NCBI RefSeq assembly: GCF_902833085.1
Contig: NZ_CADFEB010000002.1
Location: 124,001-188,000 of the forward strand
Direction of reading: 5' to 3'
From: Burkholderia ubonensis
GTDB taxonomy: Bacteria > Pseudomonadota > Gammaproteobacteria > Burkholderiales > Burkholderiaceae
Length of the DNA stretch: 64,000 nucleotides
Part shown: piece after piece, positions 45,167 through 54,806 of the stretch
Position numbering within the stretch: position 1 is the stretch's first letter
How the letters are laid out: the number at the start of each line of letters is the position of its first letter
Program-made: the position numbers and the translations under genes
The notes under the pieces: generated by a model
The model's database searches: none
Told to the model about the DNA's origin: nothing
Seen by the model: only the letters and a program-made list of their open reading frames with translations

Positions 45167-45433
45167 TCAGCGCTTGCGGCCCGGCTGCTTCTTCCAGTAG
45201 CCGAACGGCTCCTCGTGGCATTCGATGTCCAGCTCGGCGACTCGCGCGTGCAGGCTTGCCTGCGCGTCGGCGATCGCGAGGTTGTAGATCGCCGGCGCGA
45301 TTTCCTCGACGAAGAAGTGCAGCAGCGCGCCGGCCTGGATGTTGCCGATCGGCTCGTCCATGTTTTCTGTGAAATAACGTTGCAGCGAAGCGATCGCGCG
45401 GTCGCGCACGTCCTTGTCCAGTTCGATGGCCAT
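45167..45433 (-). CDS. DUF2164 family protein
   Basis: An 88-residue all-helical protein. The segments ELDKDVRDRAIASLQRYFTENMDEPIGNIQAGALLHFFVEEIAPAIYNLAIADAQ and a short C-terminal half match the DUF2164 pattern (SI..YF.ENLDE.IG.L.A..LL.F..EEI.P..YN.A). Function is unknown. It is placed on the minus strand between rarA and serS and ends 22 bp from the rarA stop. The ATG at MAIELDKD was chosen over upstream frames by family length. Confidence 0.82.
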   Translation of the reverse strand: MAIELDKDVRDRAIASLQRYFTENMDEPIGNIQAGALLHFFVEEIAPAIYNLAIADAQASLHARVAELDIECHEEPFGYWKKQPGRKR

Positions 45434-45569
45434 CGGTTCTCGGGTCCCATGCGTGGCGGTTTGCCGGCGGGCGACATGCGGCCGGCACCACGAGTCTGCC
45501 ACGGCCGGCCGCGGCGTGTTCCGGCCTTGTCCAACCGGCCGATGCCGGCGCGGGCCCGCGGTGCGTTAG

Positions 45570-46907
<1,338 letters not shown>

Positions 46908-46961
46908 GATTGCCCCGCGACCTGCTTCAGAAGGCCTCGCAAAAAAATTTGCAAAAAAGGC

Positions 46962-46991
46962 TTGAAGGTATCGAAGAGATCGTTTTATAAT
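46962..46991 (+). promoter_or_regulatory. Promoter of tRNA-Ser
   Basis: TTGAAG (46962-46967), an 18-base spacer, TATAAT (46986-46991), about 48 bases upstream of the tRNA 5' end in an AT-rich stretch after serS. Confidence 0.7.
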
Positions 46992-47038
46992 CTTTTCTTT
47001 CCCGGAGACGACCAACCGGGAAATGAAGCAGCAAGGAA

Positions 47039-47129
<91 letters not shown>

Positions 47130-47139
47130 AAATACGAAA

Positions 47140-47170
47140 CCCCTTGATCCGGAAGGATCAAGGGGTTTTT
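47140..47170 (+). terminator. tRNA-Ser terminator, copy 1 of a repeated hairpin
   Basis: CCCCTTGATCC (47140-47150) pairs with GGATCAAGGGG (47155-47165), followed by TTTTT and CGTTT. Near-identical hairpins recur at 53265 and 54494. Confidence 0.92.
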
Positions 47171-47540
47171 CGTTTGTGCCGATTCGATCCAGCCTCATAT
47201 TCACCGCTTCGAAATATTTTTCCTATAGCTTCGGTGTATCTGGTCGATCTTGGTTGCGCTCATCCGAACAAAAATTCACTAGAAAAATGATGTTGCGAGA
47301 GCTGGAATGGCCGTGACGGCTACCGGCCAAAAAAGACAGTGATGTACCTTCCTTGATCCACTTGGTTGGTGGGCGTCTGACTATCCTTTCGTCATGCTTT
47401 CGATTGTTGACGATCGATTCCTTTGTTTTATGTTCGTCTGTAGAATCGCGCCGCACGTGTGCAGTTCGTGGGGGAGCCGTCCCCATCCATGAGAGCGAGG
47501 GCCGCTACAGGCCCGAGGATGAAAACAAGATGGAAAACGC
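47171..47540. other. Intergenic upstream of vgrG
   Basis: About 370 bp of lower GC. It must contain the vgrG promoter; no clear consensus was picked. The frames crossing it have no family similarity. Confidence 0.45.
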
Positions 47541-50327
47541 ATGAACATGATCGACTTGGTTCGAGCCATTCGTGGCGGCTTGGTCCAGCAGGACCGATTG
47601 CTCAAGACCGATATACCGTCATTGCCGTTGAACACGTTGGTGCCGCGACGCGCGGTGACGTCGGCAGAACTGGGACGCGATTTCACCGTTACGCTCGATA
47701 TGGTGTCTGCAGCGGGCGCCGTCGAACTTAAGACGTTGATCGCCGCACCCATGACGTTGTGGATTCAGCAGGCGGACAAATCGTATCTGCCGATCAACGG
47801 TTATATTCATACCGCCCGCCGACTCGGCGCGGACGGCAGCCTGACGACCTACCAGTTGACCTTTGCATCGTGGTTGCATTTCCTGAAGTTTCGCAGCGAT
47901 ATGCGGTACTGGCAGGACAAGGCGGCAGACGAAATCATCGCGGACGTGTTCAATCAGCATCCGCAGGCACGAGGGCAGTTTCAGTTCGCATTGTCGAAGC
48001 CATTGCCGCAGCGTTCGTATTGCCGTCAGAGCGAAACCGACTGGAATTTCGTGCATCGTCTGATGGAGGACGAAGGGCTGTTTGGTTTCTGGCAACACGA
48101 CGGGGACGGCAAATCGCATCGGTTCGTCGTTACCGACGCCATCCATTCACTCGACGAGATGTCACCGCGCACGGCCCGGTTCCAGCGTACCGGCACGAGC
48201 CGCGAGACGGACGGATTCGTGCAATGGGCTGGCTCGCGAACGCTGCAGAGCGTTCTGCACACGACGCGTACGTTCGACTACAAGGCGCCGTCCGCGCCGT
48301 TCAATCCCAAAGGCACGACGTTGCCGACGCGGGCCGATCAGGGAAATCTGCCGGAGCAGGCCGAGGTGTACGAATATACCGGCCCGTATACCTATCAGGA
48401 CCAAGGGCGCGGAGAGCATCTGTCGAAAATCCGGCTCGAGGAATGGGAGTCGCGCGCGAAGCGATATTTGGGCGTGGGCGGCCTTCGCGGCATCGATGCG
48501 GGGCGGCGTTTCGTTCTGACGGATCATCCGGACCACGATCGAGACCCCGACGGTCAACGGGAATTTGCCGCGATCAAGGTATGGCGGTATATCGAGAACA
48601 ACCTGCCGCTGTCGGATCGTGAATCGAGTTTTCCGCATGGTCTGAGCCAGCAGATCGCACAGGCGAAGGCCAGTCAGGCAGCGGATGCGGGGCTCCAGGT
48701 TGCGCACGACGACGGCTCGACAGGCTTTTATCTCGTCGAAGTCGAGGCCCAGCGGGTGACGGTGCCGTATCGAAGCCCGTTCGAACACAAGAAACCCGTG
48801 ATGCAGTTGGAGACCGCGATCGTCGTGGGTCCGAGCGGGGAAGAGGTCTATACCGACGAACTGAACCGCGTCAAGGTCATGTTCGTCTGGGATCGGATCA
48901 ATCCCGGCAACGAACGCGCATCATGCTGGGTGCGGGTCGCACAATCGGATACGGGCGGCGGATACGGCGGCGTCCATGTCCCGCGCGTCGGGGAAGAGGT
49001 GATCGTCGGATATCTCGGCGGCGATTGCGATCGTCCCATGGTCCTGCATCGCGTCTATAACGGTGCCGTCAAGCCGCAATGGCACTCGAACGGCATCATG
49101 TCGGGCTATCGGTCGAAGGAATTCTCGGGCGCTGGCTATAACGAGATGGTGCTCGACGATGCGACTGCGCAAAACCGGGTGAAGCTGTTCAGCAGCAGCG
49201 CCAACAGTCTGCTTCACCTCGGCTATTTGATCGATCAGAGCGGCAACACGCGCGGCGCCTACCTTGGCAGCGGCTTCGACCTGAAGTCGGATGCATATGG
49301 TGCGATTCGTGCGGGGCAAGGCATCTACGTGTCCAGCTATTCGGCGTCGGTCAGTCAGCCGATGGATGTGCAGCAGGCGACGGCACAACTTACCAACGCG
49401 GAGAACGTCGTCAAGTCGCTCTCGGGAGCAAGCGTTGCCCACCACGCGGAGGGGCTCGATCCCGGGTATGAATCGTTGCGCGCATTCAACGATGCCACGC
49501 AGTCCAGTGTGGCCGGCACTACGTCAGGCGGTCGCACGGCCGGAGGTGGGGCGGGGAGTGCGAACGGCTTCAAGACACCGATCATGCTGATGGCCAGCCC
49601 GGCCGGTATCGCGATGTCGACGCGGCAGTCGACACAGATCGCCGCCGACCAGCACGTGAACGTCGTGAGCGGCGAGAGTACCCATCTAGCGGTCGGCAAG
49701 TCGCTGGTCGCCAGCGTGACCGAAAAGATCAGCCTGTTCGTGAAGAGTGCGGGTATGAAGCTTTTTTCCGCCAAGGGCAAGGTGGAGATTCAGGCACAGT
49801 CCGACGACATCGAGCTCATTGCCGATCAGGTGCTGAAACTGATCAGCGCGAAGAAGCGCATCGAGATTACGGCGGCGGAGGAAATCCTGCTGCAGGCGAG
49901 AGGCAGCTACATCCGGATCAACGGGGCCGGCATCGAACATGGAACCCCCGCGAAGTGGGTCGCACACGCTGCCAGCCATGCGATGCCGGGGCCGAAGTCG
50001 TTGCCGGTTTCCATACCGGGTATGGACATGCCCAAGGCGTTCAGCAACCGTCTCGATGTCTACGACATTTACTGGCGCAGGTCGTTTGAGGAGGTCGAAT
50101 ATACGGCCCGGCGCGTCGGTGGCGAAGTGCTTGCCCAGGGCACACTCGATCAGGAAGGCAGGACGCCGCGCCTTTCGACGGATCAACCCGAAACGATTCA
50201 GGTTCTGGTTGGCACACAGGGGGCGTGGCTAGTGGAAACCGAGGCTGGCGATAACGCCGACCAGCACGACGTTTCCGGCGATGAATTGCCGGACGATCCG
50301 TATCATTACGTCAATCAGAGTGCTTGA
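47541..50327 (+). CDS. vgrG: T6SS tip protein VgrG with C-terminal extension
   Basis: A 928-residue spike protein. Residues 1-430 hold the gp27-like part (SAELGRDFTVTLDMVS, WLHFLKFRSDMRYWQDK, QRSYCRQSETDWNFVHRLMEDEGLFGFWQH), then the gp5 OB fold (TAIVVGPSGEEVYTDELNRVKVMFVWDR, GGGYGGVHVPRVGEEVIVGYLGGDCDRPMV). A glycine-rich linker precedes a DUF2345 domain (about 690-840, QSTQIAADQHVNVVSGESTHLAVGKSL onward). The last 80 residues form an extra domain, likely an adaptor for the effector encoded next. It ends 7 bases before the effector start, so the two form one unit. Trimeric VgrG punctures the target cell envelope with PAAR at its tip. Confidence 0.93.
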   Translation: MNMIDLVRAIRGGLVQQDRLLKTDIPSLPLNTLVPRRAVTSAELGRDFTVTLDMVSAAGAVELKTLIAAPMTLWIQQADKSYLPINGYIHTARRLGADGSLTTYQLTFASWLHFLKFRSDMRYWQDKAADEIIADVFNQHPQARGQFQFALSKPLPQRSYCRQSETDWNFVHRLMEDEGLFGFWQHDGDGKSHRFVVTDAIHSLDEMSPRTARFQRTGTSRETDGFVQWAGSRTLQSVLHTTRTFDYKAPSAPFNPKGTTLPTRADQGNLPEQAEVYEYTGPYTYQDQGRGEHLSKIRLEEWESRAKRYLGVGGLRGIDAGRRFVLTDHPDHDRDPDGQREFAAIKVWRYIENNLPLSDRESSFPHGLSQQIAQAKASQAADAGLQVAHDDGSTGFYLVEVEAQRVTVPYRSPFEHKKPVMQLETAIVVGPSGEEVYTDELNRVKVMFVWDRINPGNERASCWVRVAQSDTGGGYGGVHVPRVGEEVIVGYLGGDCDRPMVLHRVYNGAVKPQWHSNGIMSGYRSKEFSGAGYNEMVLDDATAQNRVKLFSSSANSLLHLGYLIDQSGNTRGAYLGSGFDLKSDAYGAIRAGQGIYVSSYSASVSQPMDVQQATAQLTNAENVVKSLSGASVAHHAEGLDPGYESLRAFNDATQSSVAGTTSGGRTAGGGAGSANGFKTPIMLMASPAGIAMSTRQSTQIAADQHVNVVSGESTHLAVGKSLVASVTEKISLFVKSAGMKLFSAKGKVEIQAQSDDIELIADQVLKLISAKKRIEITAAEEILLQARGSYIRINGAGIEHGTPAKWVAHAASHAMPGPKSLPVSIPGMDMPKAFSNRLDVYDIYWRRSFEEVEYTARRVGGEVLAQGTLDQEGRTPRLSTDQPETIQVLVGTQGAWLVETEAGDNADQHDVSGDELPDDPYHYVNQSA

Positions 50328-50334
50328 CCGACTT

Positions 50335-52041
50335 ATGGCTAAATCCAACCATACCAACGACGCTCTCTCCGCGGTCACTGTCTATTTCAAGGATCACTTT
50401 GGCCAGCCTATCCAGAATCTGAAAGTCGAGATCAAGGGTATGGAGGAGCGGCTCGACCATGTCTATCACACCGCATCGACGAATGCACAGGGCGCAGTCG
50501 AGTTTTCCGTGCGCATGGGGGAAGCGCTTTCCGTCCATGTGAAGCGATGGACCAGCGACAGCATGAAAGAAGTTGCGCGGCTTGACGCCGCACTGTCGCA
50601 GATCAAATTCCACCTGACGAGTCCGAAGACGCTGCATGACCTACCGACGAAGACCGATGACGGAGCCGGCGGCGACTACTGGCGCGGCACCTACAAGGTC
50701 AAAGCGCATGACAACCTGACCGTGATCGCCAGGAAATATCACACGAGCGTCGATCTCCTCAAGCATGTCAATCATCTCAAATCCGACCTGATCGTGGTCG
50801 GGCAGGTGCTGAAGGTGCCGCCTGTCGATTCGAGGAAATCGGATGCGCCCGCGCCGAAGAAACCGGATCCGAAAGGGGCCCCGCCGAAAAACGATCACGA
50901 CAACAACGATCGGGGAGCGCCGACGACCACGCCGCGCAAGGGCGGTGCGCCGATTATTTTCCCGATTCAAACTCGTCCGCTGAACGACGAGGGAGGGAAA
51001 TATGGCGATTGCCCGTGGGTCAAGCCTTTGGGAGCCGGAGGGCTGAATCTGGCACGGTTTGGCACACCCCGCGAACAGGGCCGTAGAAAACATGCCGCGC
51101 GGGATTTGTATGTCGACGCATATACGCCGATCGTCGCGATTGCACCCGGTGTCGTGATGAAACGGGAACCCTTTTATTGCAAGACATGGCAGCTCAGCAT
51201 TCACCACAAAACCACCGACGGACGTGAGTTCATTGCGTTGTATGGAGAGGTTGATCCATCGTCGATCAAGGTGAAAGTTGGCGAGTCGGTAAGCCAAGGG
51301 CAATTGATCGCCAAAAGCGGAGTTTTGCTGCACGACGACGGAACGCCGTTGACTATCGTGCACGGCAAGAACGTGTCGATGCTTCACTTCGAGACCTATT
51401 CGGGAGCCTTGGGGTTTGATCCGAATTCGAAATTGAATGGAAAGGTCTTGAAGAATGCATTCCAGCGTCGCGAAGATCTGATGGATTCGGTGGATATATT
51501 GCAGGAAGGTTATCGGGCGGTATTTCTCGATGCGCCACCGCTGCCGCCGGTCGGGAATCGGATTCCAATTGCGCAACTCAAGCTTTCGGAGCGCGGCAAG
51601 GATTTCATAAAAGGATGGGAAGGTGTTCACTTGGATAAAACCAAGGAAAATACCTATTACTACGACGATAGCAAGGGCTATTGCACGGTCGGGTGGGGGC
51701 ATTTGATTCAGGAGGCCAGCTGTTCGGCAAGTGGTTATATAGCCATGTCGAGCAAGATCCCGGTGGCCGATGCGAAAAAGCTGTTCGACGACGATGTGGC
51801 CGTCATAGAGGGGCGCGTTCGGAACGCGATCACTGTTCCTCTCTACCAGCACGAGTACGATGCCCTGGTGTCGCTCGCATTTAATCTTGGCAGCTTGTCG
51901 AAGACGCCCAATCTTCGGGCGAAGTTGAATAAATGCGACTACGCAGGGGCGCCTAAAGAGTTCCTGGATATCGAAAACGAGAAGCGCCGAAAGCGAGAGT
52001 ACGATATGTTTTGCCAGGGTGTTTATAATTCAGCGCACTGA
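50335..52041 (+). CDS. T6SS peptidoglycan-targeting effector: LysM + M23-like + GH24 lysozyme
   Basis: A 568-residue cargo without a signal peptide. Residues 8-95 are a beta-rich, carboxypeptidase-regulatory-like domain, 119-162 a LysM motif (TYKVKAHDNLTVIARKYHT), 165-205 a Pro/Lys linker. Residues 210-395 are M23-like with zinc ligands His253, Asp257 and His351, but Glu305 and Met349 where catalytic His are usual. Residues 415-560 are a T4-lysozyme-like GH24 domain: Glu429, Asp445 and Thr451 match the E-D-T triad, and VADAKKLFDDDV matches the conserved helix. It should cleave periplasmic peptidoglycan of rival cells. VgrG precedes it and its probable immunity protein follows. Confidence 0.85.
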   Translation: MAKSNHTNDALSAVTVYFKDHFGQPIQNLKVEIKGMEERLDHVYHTASTNAQGAVEFSVRMGEALSVHVKRWTSDSMKEVARLDAALSQIKFHLTSPKTLHDLPTKTDDGAGGDYWRGTYKVKAHDNLTVIARKYHTSVDLLKHVNHLKSDLIVVGQVLKVPPVDSRKSDAPAPKKPDPKGAPPKNDHDNNDRGAPTTTPRKGGAPIIFPIQTRPLNDEGGKYGDCPWVKPLGAGGLNLARFGTPREQGRRKHAARDLYVDAYTPIVAIAPGVVMKREPFYCKTWQLSIHHKTTDGREFIALYGEVDPSSIKVKVGESVSQGQLIAKSGVLLHDDGTPLTIVHGKNVSMLHFETYSGALGFDPNSKLNGKVLKNAFQRREDLMDSVDILQEGYRAVFLDAPPLPPVGNRIPIAQLKLSERGKDFIKGWEGVHLDKTKENTYYYDDSKGYCTVGWGHLIQEASCSASGYIAMSSKIPVADAKKLFDDDVAVIEGRVRNAITVPLYQHEYDALVSLAFNLGSLSKTPNLRAKLNKCDYAGAPKEFLDIENEKRRKREYDMFCQGVYNSAH

Positions 52042-52058
52042 ACCATGTGGTCGAGATT

Positions 52059-52862
52059 ATGAAAGAATTCAAGAGATTTTCGGTATTTATGATTCTGGTG
52101 TTTTCGTTGTCGGGTATCGCCTTCGCGCAAGATCGATACCTGATGACCGGAGCTGCTCGATTCGAAAAAACGAAGGACACGCATGATCTTCCTTTGCCAG
52201 TGAATCCGGTCACTTCGGGTGTGTTGATTCCGAGCGATGGTGCAGTGACTTTTCAGTATGCTGGGCACGAATGCACGGTCAAGATTCAGAAGCGGTTGAA
52301 TTTTTATTTCGACCCGGTCATTGCGCACGCGTTTGGTTCGCTTGATGCGTTTGGGAAGTTCCTGGGTGATAAATATCATATTGGTTACAAGAATATGAGT
52401 GAAATTTATCTGCTGGGAGATGCGAATATGCCGCTTTGCTCGGGTTTGCGATTTGCGATGGTTTACAAGTCTGCAGACGCGCTCGTTTTGACGAGCGGAT
52501 CGTGGATGTATGCGTTTCAACGCGAAACGCATCCTCCCGTGAATGCGGAAAAGAGTTTTGATTGTGCAAAGGCCCAGACTAGTGTCGAGCGTCTTATTTG
52601 CGCCAATCCTGATCTCGTGAAACTTGATGAAACGGTGAATCGTGGATTTGTCGCGATGCAGCTGGTTGATTCGAAGGAAATTTCTTATCAGGACCCGGTC
52701 AGGAAAGATCAGATCAATTGGATCAGAAACGTCCGGAACAAGTGTGTGAATAACGCTTGCCTCATTGATGCATACCGTGCGCGGGTTCAATATATCAAGG
52801 GCCGGATATCCAGTACCTATCCGTCTTATCCGGAAAAAGAGTCCGAGCAGGACGGTGATTGA
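52059..52862 (+). CDS. LprI-family lysozyme-inhibitor-like immunity protein
   Basis: A 267-residue periplasmic protein: signal peptide to about 23 (SLSGIAFAQDR), then an unassigned beta-rich part, then a C-terminal LprI/DUF1311-like domain. That domain has the SFDCAKAQTSVERLICANPDL.KLDE opening, QDPVRKDQINWIRNVRNKC and LIDAYRARVQYI. LprI-type proteins inhibit lysozymes. Its place right after a GH24 effector and its periplasmic export make it the likely immunity protein, protecting the producer's wall from the GH24 domain. ATG at 52059 is taken; GTG at 52047 would add four residues. It lies 17 bases after the effector stop. Confidence 0.82.
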   Translation: MKEFKRFSVFMILVFSLSGIAFAQDRYLMTGAARFEKTKDTHDLPLPVNPVTSGVLIPSDGAVTFQYAGHECTVKIQKRLNFYFDPVIAHAFGSLDAFGKFLGDKYHIGYKNMSEIYLLGDANMPLCSGLRFAMVYKSADALVLTSGSWMYAFQRETHPPVNAEKSFDCAKAQTSVERLICANPDLVKLDETVNRGFVAMQLVDSKEISYQDPVRKDQINWIRNVRNKCVNNACLIDAYRARVQYIKGRISSTYPSYPEKESEQDGD

Positions 52863-52930
52863 TCGACGGCGTGCGCGAAGGCGCAAGCGGTCGCGATCTG
52901 ACGCGTAACGGTTGCAAAGGAGGTGCCGAA

Positions 52931-53212
52931 GTGGCATTGCAGGTTATCGTGGTCGGTGACACGACCTCGCACGGCGGGCGAGTTATTACAGGCTCGGAGG
53001 GTCATACGATCCATGGTAAGCATATCGCCCGGCTGCACGATCTGGTGGATTGCCCGGAAAAGTATCCCGATGGGCGTCCGCACGGCGTGAACAAGATCAT
53101 TGAGGCCCATCCGACTTTCACGATCGGTGGGGCGCGTGTTGCGCTGCATGGCCACCGTACCGAATGCGGCTGCACGTTGATCGGCAGCACGGCCGCACAT
53201 GTCGGCGATTAG
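52931..53212 (+). CDS. PAAR spike-tip protein of the VgrG cassette
   Basis: A 93-residue protein of the short PAAR type, with GDTTSHGGRVITGSEGHTIHGKHIARLHDLVDCPEKYPDGRPHGVNKIIEAHPTFTIGGARVALHGHRTECGCTLIGS. The fold has a zinc-binding apex from His and Cys residues and caps the VgrG trimer. The start is GTG with an excellent AAGGAGGT at 52917-52924 and six-base spacing, better than an upstream TTG. It follows the immunity gene by 68 bases and is ended by a terminator, closing the vgrG-effector-immunity-PAAR unit. Confidence 0.92.
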   Translation: MALQVIVVGDTTSHGGRVITGSEGHTIHGKHIARLHDLVDCPEKYPDGRPHGVNKIIEAHPTFTIGGARVALHGHRTECGCTLIGSTAAHVGD

Positions 53213-53264
53213 CCACATAACGCCACCATCGACTGTCGCCGATCGTTCTGCCTACCCGGAGCAA

Positions 53265-53295
53265 CCCCTTGATCCGTCAGAATCAAGGGGTTTTT
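53265..53295 (+). terminator. Terminator, copy 2 of the repeated hairpin
   Basis: CCCCTTGAT (53265-53273) pairs with ATCAAGGGG (53282-53290), followed by TTTTTCGTTT. The flanks and stem match the tRNA-Ser terminator at 47140. Confidence 0.9.
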
Positions 53296-53309
53296 CGTTT
53301 CGGGGGCAT

Positions 53310-53450
53310 GAAGGGTATGTCGGAAAAGCCGTCACTGCTCGCTTGTATCAGCATGAATTCGATGCTCTGCTTCGCTTACGAAGGTGGCAGGGGCACGACA
53401 AGCTATGCAGCATTGTGTGCGATGCCGGTTGCTAATTATTTGAGATTGTC
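53310..53450 (+). pseudogene. Frameshifted remnant of a GH24 effector C-terminus
   Basis: In one frame the sequence reads KAVTARLYQHEFDALLRL, matching VRNAITVPLYQHEYDALVSL of the intact effector (residues 496-514). The similarity then shifts to a second frame (CFAYEGGRGTTSYAAL), like the SFAYN-type helix of GH24. Nothing of the rest of the effector is present and the second immunity gene starts directly after. It is therefore a decayed C-terminal scrap of a related effector, not a gene. Confidence 0.72.
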
Positions 53451-53451
53451 A

Positions 53452-54249
53452 ATGATGAGAGTGGTGTTCAGGTTGATGCTGGCCATCGGGCTGCTTTTTC
53501 ATGTGCTCGGCGCCGCTGCGGAGAGCACTTATCGCTTGACCGGTGTCGCGAGAATATACAGTGTCGGTTCGATGGTGCAGCCGAACCTCGAGTTGCCCAT
53601 CAATCCGGCCGAATCCAGCGTTCTTGCGTTGAGGGGCGATTCGTTTTATTTGAACTATGACGGATCGAATCCGGGTTGGTGTGGCGTAAAAATAAAGAAG
53701 CAGGAGCCATTTTCGTTTGACTCGGCGCCGCTCGGGAATGCTCATAAGCTGAACAAATTCCTCGAGGACAAATTCCACATCAACTCGAACGGCTGGACGA
53801 CGATGTATCTGCTGCAGGATGCGACATCGCCGAGTTGTACTGCGCTCCGCTTCGCGAGGATATATGCATCGAATTCCGAGCTCGTCTTGCTCGATGGATC
53901 ATTCATCTATGTGTTTGCGCTCGAGAAGCATCCCTTCAGGGATGCGAGCAAGGGGTTCGATTGTGGGGCTGCGAAATCTGACGTGGAGCATCTGATTTGC
54001 GGCGATCCGCGCCTGCGGAAGATGGATGCCGACGTTAATTATGGATTTGTCCTGATGCAGCAGAAGTACTCGAGGGAAATTTCGTATCAGGATCCGATTC
54101 GAATCGATCAGATCAAATGGGTTTCCGGTGTAAGAAACAAGTGCGCGACGGTGGATTGTCTGCTGAGGGCGTACTCGTCGAGAATCAGCCATATCAAGGG
54201 CAAGGTGTCTGACAGCTCCCCGTCGTATCCTGACGACGAGAACGATTGA
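53452..54249 (+). CDS. Second LprI-family immunity homologue (orphan)
   Basis: A 265-residue homologue of the product at 52059. The signal peptide (LAIGLLFHVLGAAAES) starts MMRVV; two adjacent ATG codons (53452, 53455) can serve. The similarity is clear across the whole length: GFDCGAAKSDVEHLICGDPRLRKMD against SFDCAKAQTSVERLICANPDLVKLD, and QDPIRIDQIKWVSGVRNKC near the end, with most cysteines kept. The frame is intact though its effector is a scrap and its PAAR decayed, so it may be kept to protect against a rival's toxin. A longer frame back to 53269 is not coding by content. Confidence 0.82.
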   Translation: MMRVVFRLMLAIGLLFHVLGAAAESTYRLTGVARIYSVGSMVQPNLELPINPAESSVLALRGDSFYLNYDGSNPGWCGVKIKKQEPFSFDSAPLGNAHKLNKFLEDKFHINSNGWTTMYLLQDATSPSCTALRFARIYASNSELVLLDGSFIYVFALEKHPFRDASKGFDCGAAKSDVEHLICGDPRLRKMDADVNYGFVLMQQKYSREISYQDPIRIDQIKWVSGVRNKCATVDCLLRAYSSRISHIKGKVSDSSPSYPDDEND

Positions 54250-54274
54250 GCCACGACGGTTCCGAACGAGGTGT

Positions 54275-54468
54275 CGAATTGCATCGCAGATTATCGTGAT
54301 CGGCGATACGACCTCGCACGGCGGACGAGTTATTACAGACTCGGAAGGTCATGCGATCAATGGTAAAAGTATCGCCCGGCTGCACGATCTGGCGGATTGC
54401 CCGGTAAAGTATCCCGATGGGCGTCCGCACGGCGTGAACAAGATCATCGAGGCCCATCCGACTCTCAT
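54275..54468 (+). pseudogene. PAAR pseudogene, start lost and 3' end deleted
   Basis: The sequence is nearly identical to the intact PAAR (52931): GDTTSHGGRVITDSEGHAINGKSIARLHDLADCPVKYPDGRPHGVNKIIEAHPT. The GTG start aligns with ATT, and the Shine-Dalgarno is weaker (GAGGT). After EAHPT, about 30 residues including the zinc-apex cysteines are missing; the DNA rejoins copy 1's downstream flank at GATCGTTC. A deletion between short CGACT repeats would explain this. The remaining frame ends in unrelated residues. Confidence 0.85.
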
Positions 54469-54493
54469 GGATCGTTCCGCCGACTCCGAGCAA

Positions 54494-54524
54494 CCCCTTG
54501 ATTCGTCAGGATCAAGGGGTTTTT
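54494..54524 (+). terminator. Terminator, copy 3 of the repeated hairpin
   Basis: CCCCTTGAT (54494-54502) pairs with ATCAAGGGG (54511-54519), followed by TTTTT. The loop differs slightly from copy 2. It closes the duplicated cassette. Confidence 0.9.
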
Positions 54525-54716
54525 CGTTCTCTGAGTCCCGGATCAGCGCTGACCGGCGCGTTGTCCCGATGTGGCCCGGCGCGCGCCGGCTTGCGGCAAA
54601 CGCCGTCGGTTCGCAGCCGTCCGCCACCCAGCCGAAGCAGCAGCCAGTCGCCTGCTGTCTGTCCTCTGGTACACACGCGGTTCGCGCCTGATCCCGGCCG
54701 ATCGCTTTCGTCTACT

Positions 54717-54743
54717 TTAAGCCGCCGGCTTGCCCGCCGTTAA
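54717..54743 (+). promoter_or_regulatory. Candidate sigma-28 (FliA) promoter
   Basis: TTAA (54717-54720), 15 bases, GCCGTTAA (54736-54743) is close to the flagellar pattern TAAA-N15-GCCGATAA. It lies 64 bases before a chemotaxis-receptor start. Confidence 0.6.
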
Positions 54744-54806
54744 CAGGTTTCGACAAACTGGCGTCCGCGCCGCGACGCCGCTCCCTCTCTGTCGATTCAA
54801 GGTCCA

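Noticed and set aside
53269..53451. N-terminal extension of the second immunity protein
   Set aside because: The extension reads through a terminator hairpin and effector scrap and would precede a good signal peptide; real start taken at 53452.
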